DNA from: Elusimicrobiota bacterium | GTDB taxonomy: Bacteria; Elusimicrobiota; Elusimicrobia; UBA1565; UBA9628 | DNA length: 64,000 nt | Reading direction: 5' to 3' | Assembly: GCA_016182905.1 (NCBI GenBank) | Contig: JACPFR010000024.1 | Span: forward strand, 90,104-154,103 | Shown here: positions 6,329 through 14,903 of the stretch, in pieces | How the letters are laid out: the number at the start of each line of letters is the position of its first letter | Position numbering within the stretch: position 1 is the first letter of the stretch | The notes under the pieces: model-generated | Told to the model about the DNA's origin: nothing | What the model saw: the letters and a program-made list of their open reading frames with translations, nothing else | Database searches by the model: none | Translations under genes and position numbers: made by a program

Positions 6329-9055
6329 TCAGAACGCTTCGTACTGCGGCTTCCACAGCCGCGAGAAGCCGATGGACACGCCCAAGGTCGTGACGTAGCC
6401 CTTGTCCGGGCGGGTCTTGAGCTGGAACCAGTAGAAGTCGAAGTAGGGTGCGACCGACAGGTACTTGCGGACCGGGATGCGCAGCTTGACGTTGAAGTCT
6501 CCCTCCAGACGCAGGTCGCCCGCGGTGTCCTGCTTGGTCAGGAAGAAGTAGTTGTTCCACAGCTCGCCGTGGAGCAGCGCCTTGGCGGGGCCGATCTCCC
6601 GCGAGAACACGGAGCGCAGGCGCAGACCGCTCTGGGTGTTCGGCGGCTCGCGGCCGAGGTCGCGCTTGAGGATGCCGGAGAGCACGAGCGTGCGCACGAA
6701 GGTCCCGTCGAAGAACTCGACGCCGGGGAAAAGGCTGTAGGCCTGCTTGCGGCGCAGCCCCAGGGTGGACTCGAACTCGCCGTCGTACTGCAGGCCGAGC
6801 GAGGGGCCCCAGGAGCGCGCGAGCCACTCCCGGCGGATCTGGCCCGCGCGGTGAGTGCCCAAGGTCAGCAGCATGACGCGGTTGGAGGCGAGGTTGACGG
6901 TCGCCGGCGCGTTGCGCGGCTCGATGCGGCTCTTCGCGTACTCCGCCTCGACGGTGTTCGTCCACTTGAACTCGCTCTTGAGGTACTCGGCGTCGGCCTT
7001 GAACACTCCTCCGACGAGCATCTCGTTGAAGCCCTGGATGCGGGAGTTGGGCACCGCGTTGAACTCGTCGGAGCGCACGACCTTGGTCTGGCGCAGGTTC
7101 AGGCCCACGTCGCGGAAGTTCAGGCGCCAGAGGCCGGGTGCGCTCAGCGGCGCGCCGGCCATCCACGCGCGCCAGTCGGAGGCGCTCGCGCCGTCGGAGC
7201 GGGGCCTCAGCTCGCCGAGCACGGCGTCGTCCACCGTCGGAGTCCCGGCGAGCAGCTCATAGGGTTCGGGCAGGCCCAGCGCCTCGGCGGCCGTCCTGGA
7301 GGTCGCGAGCCGGTAAGCGCCCTTGGCGTCGAGGGGCACGCCGCGAAGGCGGCCCTTCGGGTCGAAGCCGGACACCGTGAAGCGCAGCTTCGCGTCGACC
7401 GGCAGGCCGGCATCCTCGCGGCGCGCCTGCCCGGCGGCTTCGGCCGCGAGGCTCTTGAGCCGCGAGCCCGGGAGCGAGACGAGCACGGCCTGCCCGGCTC
7501 CGCCGAGGTTCGCGCGGATCAGGCCCTCTCGGACGCCGCCCGGCGTGTCGCCCATCATCCGCGACACGGGCAGCAGGCCCGCCTCGGCGCGCCCCCGCTC
7601 GGACAGCAGGCCCGCCGAGAGCGTCCAGAACTCGCGCGCCGTGTAGAACGGCCACCGGCGTCCCGTGCCCGCGAAGACGGCGCGCGCGGGCGGGATCAAA
7701 GGGCTCTCGGTCGAGGCCGACGCGACGAAGGCATCCCACGCGCGGATCGGGAAGCCGTCGAGCTGCAGCGCGAGGTCGTCGAGCAGGCGCGCGGAGCTCG
7801 TCACCGTCCACGACGCCCGCTCGTCCTCGACGCGCCGGTCGATCTCGTAGACGTTCAGCGCGGGGCGGTACGCGCGCAGCGCCGGGAACGGCTGAGCGTA
7901 GGCCGGGCGCTCGGCCTGGGCGACGGCGACCGAGGGCGGCGGGACGGTCGAGAAGCCATCGGGCCCCTCGCCGAGCACGAGGTCGACGCCGGTCTCGTTC
8001 ATGATGCGCGCGGAGCGCGCGAGCTCCGGCGGGGCGAGCAGGACGACGACGTCGGCGTCGGCGCGCAGGCGGGGGATGAGCTCGTCGACGGCGGTCGCCG
8101 CGTCGCGCACGGCCAGGCGGCCGGGCCCGAAGCGGGGGAGGAGCTCGCCGGCGGAGTCGGGCGTCAGCCCCACGAGGGCGACGCGCGTGCCGGAGGCGTC
8201 GACGACCGCGTACGGGGGGAAGGGCCCGCGCGCGGAGTCCGTCGAGTAGATGAGGTTCGCCGAGAGGAAGCGCACGCCGTCGGGATGCCCGTTCCGGTAG
8301 GCCTCGAGGTCGGACCAATGCTCGACCTCGGAGGCGGAGACCGCCGACCAGCGCAGGCCCGTCCGCTCGAGGGCGTCGAGGACCTCCAGCGGCGTCCCGT
8401 CGGACATCGTCGAGCCCAAGGTCCCCCCGCGGGCGACGCCGATCCACGGCCGCGGCGCCTCGGCCGCGGCGGCCGCCAGGCGGGCGAGGCCGCCGTGCTC
8501 GCGGGCGGGGATGAGCACCGCCATGTCCCGTCCTTTCCAGCGCACGCGGTAGAAGCCGGCGATGCCTTGGCGCCAGCGGCGGGTCGCGGGGCGGTCGAGC
8601 TCGGCGCTCAGAGTCAGCGTCGTCGCGCCGGTCCGGGAGACGTAAGCCGAGGCCTCGGCTTCCCGCTCGCGCAGCGCCATCGCGCCGTAGACCGGGAACG
8701 TCGTCGGGTCGGCGGCCGACTTCACGAGCGCGGCGACGAAGTCCTCCGCCGGCGGGTAGACGAACGCGACGCCGTGCTCCGACTCGAGCGCGACGGCGGT
8801 GGAGGCGGAGTCCGTCGGCGGCGCGCCGAGCGCGCTCGGCAGGCGGCAGATGTGGTCGTCGCCGGTGAACGAGCAGGCGACGAAGTCGACGCCGAGCAGC
8901 TCGGCGTCGCCGCCGGCGTCGCGCAGCGCGCGCTCGAGGGCCGGGAGGACGGCCGTCGTCGCGGCCGAGGGCGTGTCCTCGATCAGAGCCAAACGCACGG
9001 GAGGCGCCGCATTCGCGGAAACGGCGACGGCTACGGCGAGCAGGAACGCGATCAC
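6329..9055 (-). CDS. Degenerate 5'-nucleotidase-like domain fused to outer-membrane barrel
   Basis: 908 aa with a GTG start at 9055 and a signal peptide (VIAFLLAVAVAVSANA). Residues about 180-370 follow the order of UshA/CpdB-type 5'-nucleotidases: EHGGLARLAAAAAEA, GGTLGSTMSDGTPLEVLDAL, FLSANLIYSTDS, GTRVALVGLTPD and ADVVVLLAPPELARSARIMN. The metal-binding motifs are lost, however. The DxH, GNHE and GGHxH positions read AREHGG, SASEVEHW and GEGPDG. The last 270 residues are alternating, aromatic-rich strands ending in Phe (WKPQYEAF), typical of an outer-membrane beta-barrel. The whole is probably a non-enzymatic surface protein. TAGAAT (9070-9065) lies 9 nt before the GTG. Confidence 0.7.
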   Translation of the reverse strand: MIAFLLAVAVAVSANAAPPVRLALIEDTPSAATTAVLPALERALRDAGGDAELLGVDFVACSFTGDDHICRLPSALGAPPTDSASTAVALESEHGVAFVYPPAEDFVAALVKSAADPTTFPVYGAMALREREAEASAYVSRTGATTLTLSAELDRPATRRWRQGIAGFYRVRWKGRDMAVLIPAREHGGLARLAAAAAEAPRPWIGVARGGTLGSTMSDGTPLEVLDALERTGLRWSAVSASEVEHWSDLEAYRNGHPDGVRFLSANLIYSTDSARGPFPPYAVVDASGTRVALVGLTPDSAGELLPRFGPGRLAVRDAATAVDELIPRLRADADVVVLLAPPELARSARIMNETGVDLVLGEGPDGFSTVPPPSVAVAQAERPAYAQPFPALRAYRPALNVYEIDRRVEDERASWTVTSSARLLDDLALQLDGFPIRAWDAFVASASTESPLIPPARAVFAGTGRRWPFYTAREFWTLSAGLLSERGRAEAGLLPVSRMMGDTPGGVREGLIRANLGGAGQAVLVSLPGSRLKSLAAEAAGQARREDAGLPVDAKLRFTVSGFDPKGRLRGVPLDAKGAYRLATSRTAAEALGLPEPYELLAGTPTVDDAVLGELRPRSDGASASDWRAWMAGAPLSAPGLWRLNFRDVGLNLRQTKVVRSDEFNAVPNSRIQGFNEMLVGGVFKADAEYLKSEFKWTNTVEAEYAKSRIEPRNAPATVNLASNRVMLLTLGTHRAGQIRREWLARSWGPSLGLQYDGEFESTLGLRRKQAYSLFPGVEFFDGTFVRTLVLSGILKRDLGREPPNTQSGLRLRSVFSREIGPAKALLHGELWNNYFFLTKQDTAGDLRLEGDFNVKLRIPVRKYLSVAPYFDFYWFQLKTRPDKGYVTTLGVSIGFSRLWKPQYEAF

Positions 9056-9088
9056 GAGACGGGCATTCTATCAAACGCCGATATGGGC

Positions 9089-9210
9089 GGGGGCCGGCGA
9101 CGTGATGTCCTCGGGGACGCGCGGCATTGAGCCGCGCTCGGGTCTTGCGCGACCCATGAGCATCGCGGTCGCGCGACCCACGCCCCTCGGACATCGCGTC
9201 GCCGGCCCCC
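9089..9210. repeat. 122-bp inverted-repeat element, copy 1
   Basis: 22-bp terminal arms (9089-9110 and 9189-9210, one mismatch; arm GGGGGCCGGCGACGTGATGT...) enclose a 78-bp interior with further dyads (GGTCTTGCGCGACC, GGTCGCGCGACC). The interior motif CGGCATTGAGCC-GCGCTCGGG is shared with copy 2 at 9257-9378, which has the same total length and lies in the opposite orientation. No coding sense is seen. It is a MITE-like or structured-RNA candidate. Confidence 0.8.
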
Positions 9211-9256
9211 CTGCATGAACGAAGATGGAGGAAACCCCCGGGCGGACGAGCCCTAG

Positions 9257-9378
9257 CCGCCGTCGATCCGATGTCTGGCGGGGCGTGGGGTCGCCGCGAC
9301 GTTTGCTCCGTCGATCGCGGACGACCCCGAGCGAGGCTCAATGCCGAGCGGCCCCGCCAGACATCGGATCGACGGCGG
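9257..9378. repeat. 122-bp inverted-repeat element, copy 2 (opposite orientation)
   Basis: Perfect 28-bp terminal arms (9257-9284 and 9351-9378; arm begins CCGCCGTCGATCCGATGTCT). Read on the minus strand it carries CGGCATTGAGCCTCGCTCGGG, matching copy 1, and the sub-terminal GATGTC. Length is exactly 122 bp, as in copy 1. Together the two copies fill most of the 353-bp gap between the barrel gene start and the prc stop. Confidence 0.82.
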
Positions 9379-9408
9379 CGACGCGAACCCTCCGCCCGGG
9401 GGCTTCCG

Positions 9409-11721
9409 CTATTGGGTGACGGCGTTGCGGGAGCGGCGCTCGGCCTGGCCGACGGGCGGCGGCGTCAGCGCGGTCAGGTCGGCCGCGATGCGCAAAGTCT
9501 CGTCGAGCACGGAGTCGGGCGCGTCGGACGAGGCCCCGGGGGCGTCCTCGTCGTCGTCGAGCGGCGCGGGAGGCGTCGCGGCCGTCGCGGTCGACACGGC
9601 GGGGGCCTTGCCGTCGAGTATGGCCAAGGTGATCTCCTCGGAGGCGAAGGGCTTGTCCTTGCGGGCGGCGCGCTCCTTCTTGCGGGCGGCGGAGCGCTCC
9701 TCGTCGGTCTTGCGCTCGGCCAGCCGCGCCTTCTCGTTGAGCGAGAGGGCCTTGTCCTTCTTCTGCTTCTCCCAGCGCGCCATGTCCTCCTTGATCCACT
9801 GGAACTCACGGGAGGCGGCGACGCGGGCCGTCGAGGCCTTGGCCAAAGTCGAGAGGCGGGCCTGCAAAGTCGCGCTTCTGTCATAAGGCGCGGGCTCGAC
9901 CTCGTCGTAGGGCAAGGCGCTCTTCTGGGAGCTTTCGGTGGACTCGCTGATGTCCCCGTAGAAGGGGATGTGGATGTCGGGCAGCACGCCGCGGTGCTGC
10001 GTCGAGCCGCCGGAGACCCGGTAGAACTTCTGGATCGTCAGCTTCAGCGCGCCGGGCTTGTAGGAGCGGTAGGCGGGGGGAAGGTACTGGTTCAGCTCGA
10101 GCACGGACTGCACGGTGCCCTTGCCGAACGTCTTGTTCTCGCCGACGACGATGCCGCGGCCGTAGTCCTGCAGGGCCGCCGCGAAGATCTCCGAGGCCGA
10201 GGCGGAGCCGTGCGCCGTCAGCACGATCATCGGGCCGTCGAAGCCGGTCATCGAGTCCGTGTCGCGCAGGAGCTTGATCGTGCCGCGCGCGTCCTTGACC
10301 TGGACGACGGGGCCGGCGTTGATGAAGAGCCCCGTCAGCGAGACGGCCTCCGACAGGGAGCCGCCGCCGTCGCGGCGCAGGTCGATGATCAGGGAGTCCA
10401 CGCCGCGGCGCTTCATCTCGCCCACGAGGCGCTCGGTGTCGCGGGTGGCGCTCTTGCCGCCCTCGCCGCCGCGCATGTCGGCGTAGAACGATGGCAGGTC
10501 GAGCACCCCGACCTTCGAGGCCTTGCCGCCCTTGCCGGGCACGGTGAAGATCTTGGCCTTGGCCTCCTGGTCGGTGAGCTTGATCTCGTCGCGCACGAGC
10601 GTGATGACCACGCGCGTCGAGGGATCGATCGCGTCCGCGGGGATGACGCGCATGCGCACGACGGAGCCCTTCTCGCCGCGGATCATCTGCACGAGGCGGT
10701 CGAGCTTCATGCCGACGGCCTCGACGAACGGGCCGTCGCCCTGGGCGACCGCCTCGATCTTGTCGTTGGGCTTGAGGCGCTTGTCGGAGTCGGCGGGACC
10801 GCCGGGGACGAGCGAGACGATGCGCGCGTAGCCGTCCTCGGAGCGCAGCACGGCGCCGATGCCGACGAGGGAGAGCTTCATGCTGATGTCGAAGTTCTCC
10901 TTCTGGGCGGCGGCGAGGTAGTCGGTGTGCGGATCGAAGACGCGCGTCAGCGCGGAGACGAAGGTGGAGAAGATGTCGATGCCGTCGTACTCCTTGTAGC
11001 TGCGCAGGATGCGGTCGTAGCGCTGGTCGATCGTCTCCTTGGCGGTGAGCTCCTTCGCGGGCTTGGCCGGCGCGGCGCCTTCGGCGCCGGTCTGCGCCTC
11101 CTCCTTCTTGGCCTCGGGCTTCGGCGCCTCGGCGACGGCGGGGGCCTTATCCTTCTTCTCCTGCGCCGCCTTGGCGGCGGCGGCCTTGGCCTCGTCGCTC
11201 TTGAGCTTGGCGAGGCGCTCGAGCAGGACCTCGTGCTTGATGCGCAGGCGCCACAGCTCCTTGGCCTCCGCGGGCGTCGCGGGCCAGGGCAGCTCGTGGC
11301 GGTCGAGGACGATCTTGTCGTCGTTGGTGAAGGTGAAGGTGGAGGACGTCAGCGTCTTGACGAGGGCGACGCGCTCGTCGAGGCGCATCAGCACGCGCTC
11401 GTAGATCTCGTAGGCGGCCTCGACGTCGCCGTCCTTGATGCGGTCGTCGAGGGTCGTCGCGTACTTGGCCTCGAACTCGTCCACGTCGCTCTTCTCGAGG
11501 ATCATGTGGTTGTAGTCGTAGGCCTCGAGGTAGTTGCGCAGGAACTCCTTGGAGACGGCGTCGTCGATCGGGCGGCGCGCGTAGTGGGTCTGCTCGAGCA
11601 GGCGGCCGACGAGCTCGGCGACGATCGGGCCGCCGCCGTATTTGTCGAAGGCGGAGGCCGGGACCGCGAGGATCAGGGCCAGGGAGACGGCGAGCAGACG
11701 GCGTAAGATCGGGAAGTTCAT
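9409..11721 (-). CDS. prc: Tail-specific carboxy-terminal protease (S41A)
   Basis: 770 aa periplasmic protease of the Prc/Tsp family. Signal peptide MNFPILRRLLAVSLALILAV (cleavage near ASA-FD), an N-terminal helical domain, and an Ala/Lys/Glu-rich insert (about residues 215-260). The PDZ domain contains LVGIGAVLRSEDGYARI and PGGPADSDKRLKPND. The S41 core has the catalytic Ser region LTAHGSASASEIFAAALQ and the Lys in NKTFGKGTVQSVLELN, and a C-terminal DUF3340-like region follows. It degrades or trims periplasmic proteins from the C-terminus. The start at 11721 gives a proper signal peptide; an in-frame start farther upstream adds a non-hydrophobic extension. The C-terminal tail is acidic and low-complexity. 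Confidence 0.92.
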   Translation of the reverse strand: MNFPILRRLLAVSLALILAVPASAFDKYGGGPIVAELVGRLLEQTHYARRPIDDAVSKEFLRNYLEAYDYNHMILEKSDVDEFEAKYATTLDDRIKDGDVEAAYEIYERVLMRLDERVALVKTLTSSTFTFTNDDKIVLDRHELPWPATPAEAKELWRLRIKHEVLLERLAKLKSDEAKAAAAKAAQEKKDKAPAVAEAPKPEAKKEEAQTGAEGAAPAKPAKELTAKETIDQRYDRILRSYKEYDGIDIFSTFVSALTRVFDPHTDYLAAAQKENFDISMKLSLVGIGAVLRSEDGYARIVSLVPGGPADSDKRLKPNDKIEAVAQGDGPFVEAVGMKLDRLVQMIRGEKGSVVRMRVIPADAIDPSTRVVITLVRDEIKLTDQEAKAKIFTVPGKGGKASKVGVLDLPSFYADMRGGEGGKSATRDTERLVGEMKRRGVDSLIIDLRRDGGGSLSEAVSLTGLFINAGPVVQVKDARGTIKLLRDTDSMTGFDGPMIVLTAHGSASASEIFAAALQDYGRGIVVGENKTFGKGTVQSVLELNQYLPPAYRSYKPGALKLTIQKFYRVSGGSTQHRGVLPDIHIPFYGDISESTESSQKSALPYDEVEPAPYDRSATLQARLSTLAKASTARVAASREFQWIKEDMARWEKQKKDKALSLNEKARLAERKTDEERSAARKKERAARKDKPFASEEITLAILDGKAPAVSTATAATPPAPLDDDEDAPGASSDAPDSVLDETLRIAADLTALTPPPVGQAERRSRNAVTQ

Positions 11722-11800
11722 GGTGTTTTTACCTTTGCGCGGCGTTGCGGTCGACAAATCGGTTCACGAAGTCTGCGTCATTTTGGAGCGCCCAGTCCAG

Positions 11801-11830
11801 GTCGGCTGCCGACGCCGTCCCGCGGGACGG
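11801..11830. other. Two adjacent short palindromes upstream of prc
   Basis: GTCGGC-T-GCCGAC (11801-11813) is followed at once by the perfect palindrome CCGTCCCGCGGGACGG (11815-11830). They lie between the prc start and the stop of the PC4 gene. They could be a weak transcription end for the PC4 gene or operators of prc; the sequence does not decide. Confidence 0.4.
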
Positions 11831-11886
11831 AGGGCATCACGAGGCCACTATAACAGGAGTTCGGAAGACGCGCCAGGGGGAGGACG

Positions 11887-12345
11887 TCAGGGTTTTACGA
11901 CGAGCGCTTTCATCTGGCGCAGGTAGACGATCATCGCGGCCAGGCTATTATAAGGAACACGGACGCCTTTCTTGGACCAGCCGGTGTAGCCGGCCTCGAT
12001 CACCCACTCGCGCAGGTCGATGCCCACCGTGCCCTTGTGCAAGGTCACGCGGACGACCAGCTCGACGCCCATCTTCCTGGGCACGCGCACCAGCTCGCGG
12101 TCCTCGGCGCCGGCGGGCTCAGCCGGGAGCTTCTCGAGGACGGGGATGGTCTCCTCCAGCACGCGGGCGTTCAAGGTGACCCCGGCCTTGGTGGGGCCGG
12201 AGTAGGCGTCGCCGGTCACGAACGTGCGGATCGACCCGTAGCGGTGGCCCTTGAACTCGTCGACGTAGAACTTGAGCTCGCTCGCCTCGCTGAGCGGGAT
12301 CGCTCCCAGGTCCTTGAGCGGCTTGAATTCCTTGGCTTCGGCCAT
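11887..12345 (-). CDS. Tandem PC4-like (transcriptional coactivator p15) protein
   Basis: 152 aa with two PC4/p15-like single-strand nucleic-acid-binding modules. The first is at residues about 23-60 (ELKFYVDEFKGHRYGSIRTF then GPTKAGVTL). The second is at about 92-145 (VELVVRVTLHKGTVGIDLRE, YTGWSKKGVRVPYNSL). Each keeps the 'ID(L)R.W...GPTKKGI.L' logic of the PC4 fold. Bacterial PC4-like proteins are usually single-domain and act as dimers, so this looks like a covalent dimer. The ATG at 12345 is preceded by TAGGAT (12356-12351) ending 5 nt away. It is divergent from the DUF2339 gene, with overlapping promoters. A nucleoid or repair role is inferred only. Confidence 0.72.
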   Translation of the reverse strand: MAEAKEFKPLKDLGAIPLSEASELKFYVDEFKGHRYGSIRTFVTGDAYSGPTKAGVTLNARVLEETIPVLEKLPAEPAGAEDRELVRVPRKMGVELVVRVTLHKGTVGIDLREWVIEAGYTGWSKKGVRVPYNSLAAMIVYLRQMKALVVKP

Positions 12346-12369
12346 GGCCCATCCTAGCAAACCCCCGCC

Positions 12370-12398
12370 TTGACAGGAATCGGCGGCGGGCGTATCCT
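12370..12398 (+). promoter_or_regulatory. Near-leaderless promoter of the DUF2339 gene
   Basis: TTGACA (12370-12375), 17-nt spacer, TATCCT (12393-12398). The -10 ends 9 nt before the ATG at 12408, so the predicted leader is only about 2-4 nt. Confidence 0.8.
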
Positions 12399-12407
12399 TG
12401 GGCGTTC

Positions 12408-14903
12408 ATGGCGACAAACGAAGATCTCCAGTCCGAGCTGCGCGCGTTGAGCCTCGAGGTCCGTTCCCTTCGGGACGAGGTGGAGAGGCTGAAGTGGGGC
12501 AGGCCCGCCGAGGCCCCTTTTCCCAGGATCGAGACCCCGGCGCCGAAGCCCGCCCCCGTCCCGAAGCCCTCGTCCCCGCCCCCTCCGGCCCCGGCCGAGC
12601 GGTCCGAGACTTTCGCGGACCTCGTGCGCAAGGCGAAGGGATTGCCGCCGCTCCCCAAGGCGTCCGGGCCGCTGCGCTCCGCGCCCGCGGCGCCGCGCGA
12701 TTATTCCTCGGCGTTCACCGAGAAGTTCATCGGCGAGAAGATGCTCCAGTACGTCGGCGCGCTGATCCTCGGCCTCGGCGTCGTCTTCTTCCTGATCTGG
12801 CGCGCCCAGCACACCAGCCCGCACGAGCGCGCGCTGATGGCCGCCGCCGCGGGCGCCGCCCTCGTCGGCCTCGGCGTGTTCGTCCGCGCGCGGCCCCCGT
12901 ACCAGAACCTGTCCGGCGCCCTGCTCGGCGGAGGCTGGTCGGTCCTCTATATCACGGCCTACGCCGTCTATCACTTCGAGCCGGTGAAGATCGTCGACTC
13001 GCCCCAGGTCGCGCTCGGGCTCCTGCTGGCGGCGGCCGGCGGCATGATCACGCACGCGCTGTCGACGGGCTCGAGGCCCTTCCGGTTGTACGCCGTCGGC
13101 CTGACCTATTTCCTGCTGCTGTTCCTTCGGGCGGACATCGCCTCCTTCGACCTGTTCCTGCTGCTGCTGGCCGCTTCCGCGGCCATCGCCGTGGAGTCCG
13201 GCGAGGCCGACGTGCTGATCCCGGCGCTGATCGGCTTCCACGCCAACTACGTCCCCGAGTACTTCCGCACCATCGGCCTGCCGCCCGCGGAACACACCGC
13301 GGCGAACTTCGCCCAGCCGTTCGGCTGGCTCGCCGGGGGCTACCTGATCGTCGCGTTGATGCCGTTCGTGCCCCGGACGCGCGAGCGCCTCTTCACCGGC
13401 GCCCAGAAGAGCATCCTCGACTCGGCGCTGTGCCTGAACGCGGCCCTGTTCGCCCTCGTCGCCGGCTCGATGGGACGGGTGTACTTCGGCCGCGCCAGCC
13501 TGCCGCGCGCCGGGGCGTTGAGCGCGCTCTTCCTCCTGCCCGCGATCGGCCATCTGCGCGTGCTGGGGCGCGCCGCGGCGTCGGTGAGCCTGGGCGGCGT
13601 GATCCCGCTCGCTCTGATGGCGGCCGCCGTCTTCGAGATGCCGGACCCGATGTGGAAGCTGGTCGCCTGGGTCGGGGTCTCGACGGGCTGGGTGTTCGTC
13701 GGCCTGTTCCTGAACCAGCCCGTCTGGCGCGCGGCCGGCCTGTGCATGGCCCTGCTGACCTTCATGTTCTACACCGAGGTCGCGCGCCGCGGCGACGACG
13801 CGCGCCGCGCCGCGGCGATGGCGCTGTACGTGTTCTCCGGCCTGTCCTATTTCTTCTCGCGCTTTCACCGCCTGTGGCTCGCCGACCCCGAGGAGTGGGA
13901 GAGGCCCGTCACCGAGTACTGGCTGTACATCGGCACGGCGGCGCTCGTGCTCGGCCTGTGGGGCGCGCTCGACGCGGCGCCGTTCCTGTGCTGTCTCGTG
14001 GCGCTCGCCATCGCCGGCGAGCACCTGGCGGTGCGCCTCGGACGCGTGCACCTGTGGGTGCAGGCCGCCGTCCTCGAGCTCGGCTTCGGGTTCTACTCCT
14101 TCTTCGTCGACTACGGGGCCGGGACGCCGGCGATGGGCGTGTCGCCGCGACTACTCGTCACCGCGGTGGTGATCGGGGCCTACCTGTACCTCCTGTTCGC
14201 CGATCCGATGGATGAGGAGCTGTCAAAACGCTGGGAGCCGTTCTCCCGCGCCGACCAGCGCCGCGCGCTGTCCTGGATGCTCCTCGCGGTGGCCTCGTTC
14301 GCGGTCTACCGCGAGTTCGACGGGCGCCTGCGCCTGCCGATCTGGGCGTTCACCTCGCTCGGCCTTTTCTGGCTCGGGCGGACCGCGAAGAGCGCGGACT
14401 TCCGCGCCCAGGCCCTGCTGCTCGCGGCGGGCGCCGCGCTCGAGGCCGGGGTGTCCTATCTCACCGCGCCGGCGGCCCTGCTGTCGCCCCTCACCGTGCC
14501 CCGCGCGCTGCTGTTCTGGTCGTCGATCGGCGCCCTTCTCGGGGGCCTGTCGTTCGCCAAGTCGGCGCAGGCCGAGGAGGACCGCGACGACCAGGCGGCG
14601 ACGATGTTCGCGCTCCTGGCGCTGGTCCTCGGCGCGGCCTACTTCGCCAAGGAGCTCGACCGCGTCCAGCTGACGATGGCGTGGACGGGGCTGGGCATCG
14701 CCTTCCTGGCCGGCGGCATCGGCCTGGGCTGGCGCGAGCTGCGCCTGCCCGGCCTCGGCCTGCTCGGCCTGTGCGTGGCGAAGGCGCTGCTCTCGGACAC
14801 GGCCAACCTCCCGCTGCCGCACCGCGTGGCGAGCTTCGTCGCCCTCGGCGTCGTGCTGATCTTCGCCTCGACCCTCTACAACAAGGCGGGCTCCGGGGAG
14901 TGA
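12408..14903 (+). CDS. DUF2339 polytopic membrane protein
   Basis: 831 aa. A short N-terminal coiled coil (about residues 5-30, LQSELRALSLEVRSLRDEVE), a Pro-rich linker (about 40-70) and a long array of about 20 or more hydrophobic segments. The segments start with KFIGEKMLQYVGALILGLGV, the hallmark opening of the DUF2339 predicted membrane proteins. The family's function is unknown. Transcription starts just upstream of the ATG. The stop overlaps the GTG of the M48 peptidase gene, and that gene in turn overlaps the Aas fusion. These three therefore form one membrane-related operon, possibly extending to the CNNM gene. Confidence 0.85.
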   Translation: MATNEDLQSELRALSLEVRSLRDEVERLKWGRPAEAPFPRIETPAPKPAPVPKPSSPPPPAPAERSETFADLVRKAKGLPPLPKASGPLRSAPAAPRDYSSAFTEKFIGEKMLQYVGALILGLGVVFFLIWRAQHTSPHERALMAAAAGAALVGLGVFVRARPPYQNLSGALLGGGWSVLYITAYAVYHFEPVKIVDSPQVALGLLLAAAGGMITHALSTGSRPFRLYAVGLTYFLLLFLRADIASFDLFLLLLAASAAIAVESGEADVLIPALIGFHANYVPEYFRTIGLPPAEHTAANFAQPFGWLAGGYLIVALMPFVPRTRERLFTGAQKSILDSALCLNAALFALVAGSMGRVYFGRASLPRAGALSALFLLPAIGHLRVLGRAAASVSLGGVIPLALMAAAVFEMPDPMWKLVAWVGVSTGWVFVGLFLNQPVWRAAGLCMALLTFMFYTEVARRGDDARRAAAMALYVFSGLSYFFSRFHRLWLADPEEWERPVTEYWLYIGTAALVLGLWGALDAAPFLCCLVALAIAGEHLAVRLGRVHLWVQAAVLELGFGFYSFFVDYGAGTPAMGVSPRLLVTAVVIGAYLYLLFADPMDEELSKRWEPFSRADQRRALSWMLLAVASFAVYREFDGRLRLPIWAFTSLGLFWLGRTAKSADFRAQALLLAAGAALEAGVSYLTAPAALLSPLTVPRALLFWSSIGALLGGLSFAKSAQAEEDRDDQAATMFALLALVLGAAYFAKELDRVQLTMAWTGLGIAFLAGGIGLGWRELRLPGLGLLGLCVAKALLSDTANLPLPHRVASFVALGVVLIFASTLYNKAGSGE

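Noticed and set aside
9056..9408. CRISPR-like repeat pair
   Set aside because: Only two diverged palindromic units in opposite orientation, with no regular spacers and no cas genes.
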